Source: Phoronis australis (lineage: Eukaryota; Phoronida; Phoronidae). From it: a stretch of DNA of 64,000 bases. Below the pieces are notes generated by a model that was not told where the DNA came from, did not search any database, and was given only the letters and a program-made list of their open reading frames with translations. The stretch covers positions 651,161-715,160 of the forward strand of contig NMRA01000083.1 of assembly GCA_002633005.1 (NCBI GenBank), in the 5' to 3' direction. Of the stretch, positions 40,355 to 50,700 are shown piece by piece. The position numbers were made by a program, and so were the translations under genes. The first letter of the stretch is position 1, and each line of letters opens with the position of its first letter.

Positions 40355-40797
40355 TATACCGTACGTCAGCGCATTTAGGTCCATATCAAAAATAATGCCT
40401 TTTTCGTGGATTTTTTACCCAAGTGATTCGCATATTGGCCCATGGGCCCAAGTTTCGCATATAATCCTAGGTAACATACCCTGCCGCATAGGCCCATGCA
40501 TTAATTCGTATATAGGCGCACCCGTTTTGATTACCGTTGTGCCTCCTAATGACATTCTTTACATTTGTCTCTGTATCTTTGGAATTCCTTGGGTGTTTTC
40601 AAAAAGTTTAGTAAATAGTTTTGTATTACCGTATTGCTGCGCCTTTAAGCCCATGGGCCTATAACCGAAATAATGCTTATTTCCCAGCCCCTTTTAACCC
40701 AAGTAGTTCGCATATTGGCGCATGCGCCTAAGTTTCGCATATAAGCGCAATATACGCACAGACGCTCATGGACCTCATCGAGCGGCAATACGGTATG
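40355..40797. mobile_element. Repeat-bounded block with ATACCGTA ends and internal duplication
   Basis: ATACCGTA near 40358 and TACGGTAT near 40790 are inverted. Inside, an ~80-bp segment (ACCCAAGTGATTCGCATATT, then GGCCCATGGGCCCAAGTTTC) at 40380-40462 recurs diverged at 40665-40744. The style is that of a non-autonomous DNA transposon; no duplication of target sequence is resolved. Confidence 0.45.
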
Positions 40798-41051
40798 ACA
40801 GAGCTTTTTAAGTGTAAAGTCACACGGGCGAGAACCGGCGAATTGTAATAAAAGTAATAATTTTAAAAAAGTCTATCTCATTCTACAATAATCACAAAAT
40901 GGCGTTGTTCGGCCGTGAAAACGTTAATGTCCTTCTGAACAAAATGCATATTTATTGAAATTGATTTGAATATTACCCTTTGATTTGCAAGAAAACCAAA
41001 AAATATGAAACCTTTGTGTGGAGCTCTGCAGAGAAAATGTACTCATCTGCA

Positions 41052-41187
41052 ATGAACCCTTTTGAAGCAAATTTAACTGGCAAGACGGATGATTTGTTAT
41101 GGATATCTTGGCTTGAAAATCCTTCTCTTCTGTGCGACACGTTCTGCGGATGCCTCGCTTATTTTCACCAGTTTACATCGCAAAATG
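41052..41187 (+). CDS. Exon-like open segment of unknown product
   Basis: From an ATG at 41052 the frame reads MNPFEANLTGKTDDLLWISW, then LENPSLLCDTFCGCLAYFHQ and FTSQN, and meets a good donor (AAATG|gtgagt) at 41187. Composition looks protein-like and hydrophobic, but I recognise no family and found no partner exon downstream. It could be a first coding exon of an unannotated plus-strand gene or chance. Confidence 0.25.
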
Positions 41188-42374
41188 GTGAGTTTCATCA
41201 ATCAAAAAATCATTAAAACAACATTTCATTACTTAACGACTTTTCAGTTTTCTAATAAATAAAAAATACGTTTTGTGTCATTCAACATTGTCGGTCAATA
41301 TGTGTTGCACCACGACAAATTAAGTTCTATATTTAATACTATATGAAATGTATGTAGAGACAACTGACAATGTTTTGGAAGTTGTAGCTCACGTGTTAGG
41401 TGAAGGAGAGGACAAAAGCAACGCGTGGAGTTTATGTAGATCTACAGTGTAGTATGACAGTGGACTTAAGACGAAGAGCTGTATTGACTTGAGACCAAAC
41501 TTAGCACAGATACGGCGAAGCATTGGGGTGTTGACAGAGTAGTAGAAAACAAGAATTGAAAAGGCAAATGCAAGGAAATCAACAGAATACCAACAGCTAC
41601 CCCCACCCGCGGTCGCAATCATTCGCGTCTAGTCTTGTGCCATTCCCATTTGAGATACCATTAGAAGCCATTTGATGGAACCGTGAAGGACTTTACAAAC
41701 GCTGAGGATCACAAAATTGGCTAATTTGTTCATAACGTTGCAATTTTTCAAGATTTATCACTTTCAGTTTTGTCACTGTGACGTTTGTGACGTGTGCGCC
41801 ATCTTTAGGACTTTACAGTAGCAACACTCGAATCTGTGCGTGCCTCAGGGACAGGACGCGCAAAACATCAGGTATCTAAGTGAGATTGGCATAACTTTTA
41901 GGGTTTATCTGTTGTAGCTAAAAGAAATAGTCTTTCTCATATGTGTAAAGCAAAGGTGTTACATTGTGTATTTTTGTACACGTATGTACAATAATAAATT
42001 TGCCCGAAAGTTGGCTGTGTTGCCTGTGCGACGTGTAACTATACGTACATGTTAAGTCGGTACTCACCGAAGTATTATGTTGTCGATTGTTATTTTCATT
42101 TCTACGGTTAAATAAGTTTTGCATTCTCTGTATTTCTTAAATTGCAAGATTGGTTTGTCAGTTTGGCTTGTCCCTGGTTCCGCTGGCTCCGCTGGTTCCA
42201 TCCTTCCAATTTGACACGTGTATAAAAAGGTGACAGTCACCCTCATCGTTTTTTGTTTTTCATCGTACTTCGTTAATTTAAAACTGATATGAATTATTGA
42301 CAGCTATCGGAACAATATTCCTATGAAATTATTAACCTTCTGAATTGTACCGTGGGAGTGTATATTTTCATATC

Positions 42375-42524
42375 CATGGGCGGCGCAACATAGGGGGCTG
42401 NNNNGGGGGGGGCTACAGCCCCACTCTTTTCAGTGCAATGCCTCACGTGGTCTATAGGCGGTGCACCACAGGGGGGATGAGGGGGCTTTAGCCCCCCACT
42501 TTTTTCAGTGCTGCGCCGCTCATG
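42375..42524. mobile_element. Short TIR element (5-bp duplication ATATC)
   Basis: Begins CATGGGCGGCGCAACA; the complement of its end is CATGAGCGGCGCAGCA (14 of 16). ATATC flanks both sides (42370-42374 and 42525-42529). The interior holds two related blocks of GGGGGG..TAGCCCC..TTTTCAGTGC, and a 4-N gap at 42401-42404. No coding. It shares the CATG start and 5-bp duplication with family M1. Confidence 0.8.
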
Positions 42525-45437
42525 ATATCTATCACTTCAAGTATCTATTATTTTCAGACATATATTTGTTTTCTGATAATTTTATCATTAATTTAAAAAC
42601 CATTTAGAAATTCTTGACCACTCTTGTTGTAATATTCCAATGAAATCATAATATTTCGAATTGTACCTTGCAAAGTTAAGAGTTTTCGCAGTGACTAATT
42701 TCGTATTAGGTGATTAATAGACGGCGTTCTGATTTATGTTGATGCTTTGAGGGAAAAACAGACGATTTGAATTTTTTTCGTCAGTTACGTATAAGGGTCC
42801 CCACAAAACTCAGCGCTCACGGCCACTAGCGCTTTCTCACAGGTAACGTCTGGCCTATTCTCCAAAATAATTGCTCATCCTGATATTTAATACTTCAATG
42901 ATGAACTAGTAACTCGTAATTATTAAATGTTACATTTATTTTTCAAATGCATATTGGTATGAAGTCTTCAGAAATGTACGACTTAATTTGCTACTTACGA
43001 TTATGTTGTTTTCATCGCAATTTTTCTAATGCGAAACATTGCATATCATGGCGTCGACGAATAATCGGGTGCGCGTTCCATAGACGCAAGACACTTAAAA
43101 GGAAACCTATTGTGATCATGTGGTTCACTTGCAATGCACGGCAATACAGCGTGATGTTGCTTTTCTCGCAAGAAACTTGCTCTAGGGAGCGCAACCCTGG
43201 TTTCAGCCATCACAACACTGTGAACCAAAGGCTACTGAAAATTAACAAAGTTTTTTTTGCTCAAGCAATTCTTTTATTTCTATGCTACCCCCGTTTGGTT
43301 ACAAGAGGAATCTAGATGTATCATGGCCCAAATTTACTTCATATGTGATAAAACATTTGAAAACGACATATTTAGCCCTTGTAATTACAGGTCTAGATAC
43401 TCAAAATCGACAATAACGCTACAGATTAACAGTAACAAACCATATACACTGATCCAAGCTGTAACATTCCTCGTAAATAACATTTCTCGTAAATAACATT
43501 TCTCGTAAATAACATGTCTCTCCCCTGAACTTGCCCTCGACGATAATACTGTAAACTGATCTCAATAATTTCCACCACATTACCCCCTACATTACGCCCC
43601 CCCATATGATTATTTTACATCAAGTGTACGACACACTAACAGTACAGTTCAATAAACATAAAAACAGGTCAACTGTTTCCAAAACACAACTTAAAAGCAA
43701 CAAAATTAACACTGAATATGCCATTCATTTCATATCAATTATTCACTTTTTTCATTCATATTCTACCGAGGCACTACACATGTGCGCAGTTTGAGCACAT
43801 ACGGGTATCCATTGCGTAGGCATATGATGCCCTGTCTTACACATATAGACGCTCTGACCTCAACATCTTTAGGCTTGAATCTGTTCTTGTAACAAAATAC
43901 ATAACAACTTTTCTACAATAATGACAGGTGATAGCCGTTTTCTCAGTTCCAGGTTATAGTACGTCAATGATCCTCAACCACAGCAACAGTATTCACCTAT
44001 GAGCCCCAATACATTGTACAATCAGGTGGTTACGCAAATGCACGCATGTGCCTGTGTACTTTCGTAAACAGGTGCGCGGTACTAAATGCACACGCACACA
44101 TACACGCAGAGAACAGTGTACATCGAAATAAAACATATGACTAAAGTACATGCATTGGAGGTCTCAGCAATTACAAATCAATTTCATAGAAATTAATAAG
44201 GAATCATGTTTCAGGTTTCAAACATCAGGATTTTGGCACAGAGATATGCATATTGTAACTATGTAGAAAAATACAATCGACATTGGCTTCTGAAATAACT
44301 ATACATATACACCACTGGCTCTCTCTGCTTCTTGAATGCTTAGTGAAACTGCTTATAAACAGACATATACACTGCAAACAGAAATATTTTCATTCACAAT
44401 ATAGAGATTTAGAAGAACTACAGTCCTAACTCTGATCTAAGAGGGATATATAACTAAGGCTTAGTCATTCTACTGGAGAAAAATCTAGCCAAAATCACAT
44501 ACTCTCAGTTGAAATATACGTCAATATCTCGCGCAAGCTCGCGAATTCTTGGAATGGGTGAATTAATATGGAATATAAATGACATTGGGCACCAATCAAA
44601 CGAAAAAATTAACGGTGAGACTGGTCCAAAACCAACACTCCATTGGCCGCCAAAACAATGCTCAGATATTGTTTTGACGTCACAACCAAACGAAAATCAC
44701 AACCACGACAAGAAAAGACAGGAATGGCTTCGTATGTGATACAACGAAGTTTTCTTTGGCTATAAAAACTTACGACTCCACCTGGGCTGATAAAAAAATA
44801 AATAGATATTTATATTCTCAACAATCATTTCTACAGAAAAACTTAATAACGATCATTGCATTGCATAATTGTATTGCAATTAATTTATCATTAATTTCGA
44901 CTTTATACAATCCACCACTCTCAAAATAGCTGCCTTGTGTCTCAAATCTAAACATACATGCATAGTATCTTAGAACAGAATCACGTGCCTAACCACGTGA
45001 CCACATAACTTACATTCTGACTTAAAACAACACATTAACTTTAAAATCTGCATTTACAGCAAATTTCAAAAAGTTTCACAGACCTTTGCAGCGAGCAATA
45101 ACCTTAGACTTTCATGCCACCTTCTAAGCATTTATAATATCAGTTTACTTTAAATTTACAATCAGCAAACCCACATACAAGCCCAGCAATAGTGGTTAAG
45201 ACTAGAAGTTACTTCGCACAAAAATAATTAAGATTTTTCTATTTATCAAAAGTCAATAACAATGCTCAAATAATCATTTTTACGTGGTGCTTGTTACATA
45301 ACATTTGTACAGCGTGCATCATACGCATCATGACGAGAATAAATTTCACTTTTTATATCTGTGGAGAAATTTGAAAAAATAAATTCCACTTTTTTGCCAT
45401 TATACGTTCTAATGTACTGAACACATGAAGAATTATC

Positions 45438-45593
45438 CAGTGCTGTAGTGGTACAATTAGAGGTAAGTAGGCGCTCATAGCCCACCGTAACACCTTGAGC
45501 ACTGAACGTAACTTACGGCGCGTAGGCGCTTCGTTCAAATGCCAAAAGGTGTTTGGCTGTGCCTACGTGCGCCTACGCCCCACTACAGCACTG
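45438..45593. mobile_element. hAT-like MITE, 156 bp
   Basis: Ends CAGTGCTGTAGTGG and CCACTACAGCACTG are perfect 14-bp inverted repeats. The flanks GAATTATC (left) and GAATTAGC (right) are an 8-bp duplication with one mismatch, as expected of hAT transposons. The interior repeats GTAGGCGC words. No transposase. Confidence 0.85.
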
Positions 45594-46499
45594 GAATTAG
45601 CTTAGCCATGTGCACACCGTGTAAGAATTAAAATAATCAGAAATTTATCAGCAATACATAATGCCTTTCCAATGTTGCTCATAACTTTGTGCGGTTTGTT
45701 AAAGGTGCAGAAAACTTATCAAAAGTAACTCTTCATTTAGACCACCTACCATTAAAACTGGTCACAATTTGTTTCTTGCTCACATTAAAAGTGACTTAAG
45801 GGACAAGAAGTAAGCTTGTTCTAGGTCCAAGATCTATGCTCTGAACTCAGACTGAACCTCTAGACTCACATCTTAACCAATCAAACTGCATGACTCCTGT
45901 AAAAATCTGCATGTCAATTCCAAGTGTGCCAATTGAGGACGTTTCATGTTGGCGCTCTCTAAAGTAATGAGAGCGAGAAAGCGACTATGGGCCGCGGAAA
46001 GGACAAAAAAATTTTAATAGAAAAATCAAATTAACCTTGTTCGTAATTTTGCTCTTTCCGCGCACTTAGATAGTTCCAGTTTCCACCGACCGGTTTGATT
46101 TTCCAAGCAGGTTTGTTTTTCAAGAGTTAGGTTTGATTTTGCAAACACGATTGATTTTTACGAATTAGGTTGGATTTTACGAATTAGGATTGACTTCCCA
46201 AACAGGATTGACTTTTACGAATTACACGACAACTGGGAGAAAAGACCACCCAACCACGGCAAGGACCAATTTTTGAGATAGGGGATATGGATTTTTAGTT
46301 GATTTCTGTTGTTATCTTTCAAGATTGGCGCTAACGATGCATCTGCAGGTGACAGAACGAGAAATGGTTGAAATGATAAAACCACGAGTGTTGAGTATCC
46401 ATTAAGTTACTTTTCATAAAATGGTCCACATCTTTGTTACTTAACATCAAGTGGAATAGATTATAAGTTTGCAGCACCTTATTAAACCACTGTAGAACT

Positions 46500-46654
46500 C
46501 AGGGGCGGATATATAGGGGTCCAAGGGGCTATGACCCCCCTAAAATTCTCCCAGATTCCATGTGGCAGTTGGAGGTGCGAATGTCTGACGGGCTAAATCC
46601 TGGCTAATACTCTGCCGTGGCCCCCCCTAACTCAAAATCCTGGATCCGCCCCTG
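46500..46654. mobile_element. Short TIR element with CAGGGGCGGAT ends (5-bp duplication GAACT)
   Basis: Starts CAGGGGCGGAT and ends ATCCGCCCCTG (perfect 11-bp inverted repeat), flanked by GAACT on both sides (46495-46499, 46655-46659). 155 bp, subterminal CCCCCC tracts, no coding. Ends of this type are common in hAT-like elements; the 5-bp duplication is seen directly. Confidence 0.85.
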
Positions 46655-47291
46655 GAACTTACAGTTGGTTCTGGTCTACACGCACAAAAAGTAAAATGTG
46701 AAATATGTACATCCACGAATTACTTGACTGAACAGTTTCGCAATCCTTAGACATTTTTATTTACTCAGCAAGAGAAACGAGGAAACAATGGGAGTCTTTC
46801 AAATTGCAACTTGGCGACTGTTCACGTGGGACCGGATACCAGTAGCCTCTAGAAGACGAGGAGGCACTTTATAACTTTTGTTTAAAACACACTCCGTGTA
46901 ATCACATACACTGTAAAAGGGTCTTTTCACGCGAAGTCAAACTGTTTCCCTATGCCAACCGCTGCGAAGACAAAATAACTTCTGGTTCAGTTAGGTGGGG
47001 ATATGAGTCACTGGTCCCACGTGATCAACCCCCATTGCTTCATGAAAGTCTCAAATTCAGATGCCGGTCTGCCGCATTTTGCTGAAGAGTCAACTCGCTT
47101 TACTTAGGCGAGTATGTTATCTTTTCTCCGCATAGTAGCATGTTTACTTAACACGTGGACGGATGTTTTTGAAACTTTATCAAAAGTTTGGAAACTGGTC
47201 AAGGACAAGGTTGATTAGATACTGGAGATGTGTCTACGTGCTGCAGGCGTTTCACAGGTGCTTAAAATACACAGCAGCAGAAAAACAACGC

Positions 47292-47297
47292 TTTATT
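47292..47297 (-). terminator. Poly(A) signal of the UNC93A-like gene
   Basis: AATAAA on the minus strand about 180 nt downstream of the stop codon at 47476, the first such signal met after the coding region. Cleavage would fall near 47270. Confidence 0.6.
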
Positions 47298-47475
47298 CAT
47301 CAAAATGAAAAATATAAGAAAATTTTTTAAATCAAAAACAACTTCACCGCGTCACTTTTTGGACAGACCAGAACAAACTCCGTAAGCTTTTTTATAAAGT
47401 CTAGCACATTTTCTAAAGGCACATTAAATCTTCTAAGAGAAAAACCCCCATAGGACTGTATCTATGAATCATACC

Positions 47476-47705
47476 TTACGTTGATATTGTCAAATCCTGG
47501 CTGCTATTATGACGTTTCTCCCTGATCTCAACTAAGCCATAACCAGTTATACCGATAGCGAGTACTGCGATTAGAACGTACAACTTGATGTTTGTACAAA
47601 GAAATTCTCCGTATGCGAAGGCGACGATGAATCCTACAGATTCCCACAGACGATAGTTGGAGAAGGCGGCCTCTTGATTGTTGCAGAAGATACTGCCATA
47701 CAGTG
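47476..47705 (-). CDS. UNC93A-like: UNC93A-like exon 7 (C-terminus and stop)
   Basis: 230 nt from acceptor attctag to TAA at 47476. It encodes ALYGSIFCNNQEAAFSNYRL, WESVGFIVAFAYG, a last membrane segment (KLYVLIAVLAIGITGYGLVE) and a short polar tail ending LTIST. Confidence 0.95.
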
Positions 47706-50700
47706 CTAGAATGGAGCAGAGTCGAAATAGACAAGATGACAGACACTTCAAAGAGAAATTTCAAGGTAACAGGCAACCTTCTTCATCAAGAATTGAATTT
47801 CTTAAATAACTTTTTAATATTAATAGTAGACCCACAAAATATGTAGTTTTATGGCTCTACAATTAATAATAATATTAGTTATTAAAGAATTTCTTAAATA
47901 ACATTTTAAATATTTAATAGTAGACCCATAAAATATTTAGTTTTGTGGGTCTACAATTACTAATTATATTACTTATTTAAGAGATTAGATCTGGCGTGCG
48001 TTCAGTAGACGCTAGGACCTACGCTAGGACCTAGCTAAAACCTAGTCAAAGTCACGTGTTCTTATTTAAAATGCACAGCAATATCTCACGTACTCTCGCG
48101 AAGTCTTGCTTTTTAGCGAGGTCCTAGCGTTACTGAACGGGAGGCTGGATTGCACCAGTGTGACTACTGACATGATATCCAAAAATAACGGAAATGAACT
48201 ACGACTTTCCCTTGAAAGATACAAGCGGACTAGAAACTTTTTTATAACTGACAGCAGGGGTATGTTTCACGAAAAGTGTAAGACTTCAGACAGAAGTTTG
48301 GTGGTCTTAGGCGCCCGCTTCGTAATTGCTGAATAAAGTTTCAGCCAAGTGACTACGAGAGCATCGCAGTCTAGACATTATCTCAGTAGCAGCCATGAGT
48401 AAATTCTCATTGACTTTCATTCTTGCTTTAGTGTTTTTTTAGTTATTTTTAGAAATAGTTGTGAAATTGGCCACTAATAGGCGCTGCCGTAGTTGACTCC
48501 GCCCGTGCCGGCGCATTCTCATCATGCAGTTTGAGTTAAGTTTCTTTGAATTCTATCAATTGCTTATTCAGATATCATCCGGAAACGTTCTTCCCCAAAA
48601 CATCTCTTGAAAAGCCCCTTGGTCAAAACAAAAAAAAACAAAACAAAACAAAACATAACAAAACAAAATGGCAACTAGGAGGCACTAGGAGGGTCGAATT
48701 CGCCGAAAAGTTCAATGTTGCCGGCGCATTGATATCACATGTTAAAATTCATTGAATCCGTGAAGCTTTTCTCTAGATATCACCCGGAAACTTTCTTCTA
48801 CCAAAATACTGAAAAAGTCACGCCCCCCTGATCCCAGGTGGTGGGGCACAAACTGTTCAAGTGATGCCCTACACCGTCTTGCCTAATTTTATCAAAATCC
48901 GACCAGGGCTTTTTGAGATGTCAAGCGAACACCCGGACAAACGGGCAACAATACAACTGGACAACAGCTAGTACAACAGGACAACAATACAACCGGACAA
49001 CAGTACAACCGGATGCCCAGACAAAGTGACGACAATTTGCCACCACACATGTGTATGTGTGTGTGTGCGTGCGTGCGTGCGTGTGTGTGTAGGCGCATAA
49101 AAGTACCTGGACGCAGAATAACAGTTGGAGAGTAGTTGAAATACTGTTGAACAGCAGTTGAAATGCAATTGAATAACAATCGAAACACAACAATTAAAAT
49201 CGCAGTAGTTGGTTTGCAAGCCAAAATTTCACTCTTTTTCAGCTGTAGTACAACAGTAATATAACCCCAAAACTGAATTTTCATATATTCTTTTCGAGAG
49301 CATATCCCAACCTTCTTATAATACCCAACCTTACCATTGATTTGTGTCTGCCAGACAGCATCTGACATCCCCCAGAGTCCAGCAAAGACGAAAAATACAG
49401 GCTTCTGGTCCGGCACAGGTTGCCACAGCAACAACGCAACAAGCACGCCAAATTGGAAGATTGAAGCTGAAAACAGAACGTTCTCCATAAAAACAGTGTT
49501 TTCTTTAAGGAAAATGTCTAACACAACCCTTTCTAAACAACTTTTCGATCTTAAGTATAAGGCATATACTTAGGCCCGAGACAGTGCGCGTTACACCTAT
49601 ATCCAAATTGCAGCGCATGTGAAGCACTCGTGCGACAGAGTACGTGTAATCGTAACGGTAGATGCCATGGACATTCTTATTAATTAGCAACTGATTGAAA
49701 AGTACTCTAAGAATGAATAAAAATTCAAAAAACATCCAAGACATCCACTTTTACAAGACGGTGCCTACATCTATAACTGAAGCGTAGGTGCATAGCATTT
49801 GGGCAAAATTTTTGTGAAAAATGGATTGTTTTTGATACGTGCGCTGTTGTATTGATTGCATGTACATCAGTATGCGGTAATGGTAAGTGTTCACACATTT
49901 AAAAAATTACACATATGATCCTACGTTATCACTGATTGTGATTTTTCTTCACAAAAATGGCAATGTACAACTTGTGCTTTAAATCTGTAATGAAAAACGG
50001 AATTGTTCGTGAGAATGGATTTGTATACCTTTCATGACAGTCGTTCGTCTTCTACGTCACAACCAATTGGTTTATTTTTCAGCACAAGTCATGCTTACCT
50101 CCAATGAAGAACGGTTGTCGGCCAATAAACTGTGCAAGTTTTCCAAATGCGTATGAGCAAACGGCGTCGGCAACACCAAAACAAATCATGACGTAACCGA
50201 TCCACCAAATACCGAGTGCGCAACCGACGTACGACTGGAAAAGAGAAAAAATTTCTGCCACTAAATTTCCCCAAAAATGACCGCCCTATATTTTAACGTC
50301 ACCCAACATTGTGAATTCCGACAAATGTCCAATTATTATCAGGAGATAAGTTGGGGCAGAATTTGAGCATGGTAAAGAATTTAGCGATGTTATTAATATT
50401 TAAAGGTGTTGGACACAATCAATCGTTGTTTTGTAAATTTTTAAGACATTGTCTACTACAAATCTACAAAATAATGTGGTAAGTGGTAACCAAATTGGAT
50501 TTTTCGTTACAGTAGTCTAAACATATCCACCTCTGACAAAAATGTGAAATTTACAAGGGTTACTGAAAAACCACCTTTTATTAAATGAATAATTGGAACC
50601 TTTTTGAAGACCGATAAATTTCGTTTCACGGTGTCAGCGTTATGTTTTATATTTCGCAGTTTCTGGCTGGCCAAAAACGGAAAGCAAACTAGGCTTTCTG

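Larger units (their letters stand above)
35400..47200. other. Intergenic region between the two genes
   Basis: About 12 kb without a recognised gene. It holds SINE-like copies (36.05 and 39.60 kb), terminal-inverted-repeat elements (37.06, 42.38, 45.44, 46.50 kb), repeat relatives (37.42, 38.90 kb), a CpG-dense stretch (39.07-39.43 kb), an exon-like segment (41.05-41.19 kb) and a repeat-bounded block (40.36-40.80 kb). 43.3-45.4 kb is A-rich on the plus strand and reads like a long 3' UTR on the minus strand, but no coding sequence leads into it. Confidence 0.7.
47706..49334 (-). other. UNC93A-like intron 6
   Basis: 1.6 kb. Holds an M2 element (47991-48149), motif-repeat relatives near 48468 and 48671, a short (AAAAC)n tract (48630-48665), a degenerate GGACAACAATACAAC repeat (48935-49012) and a GT microsatellite (49049-49091). 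Confidence 0.85.

Noticed and set aside
42947-43315. 122-residue plus-strand open frame
   Set aside because: No known similarity, and two antisense frames overlap it; probably repeat-derived non-coding sequence.
43250-45900. Possible long 3' UTR on the minus strand (TTTATT near 43271)
   Set aside because: No coding sequence leads into it other than the UNC93A-like gene, which has its own nearer AATAAA; cannot be supported.
48892-49524. 210-residue minus-strand open frame
   Set aside because: It is UNC93A-like exon 6 read through into intron, including GT microsatellite and minisatellite; only 49335-49466 is coding.
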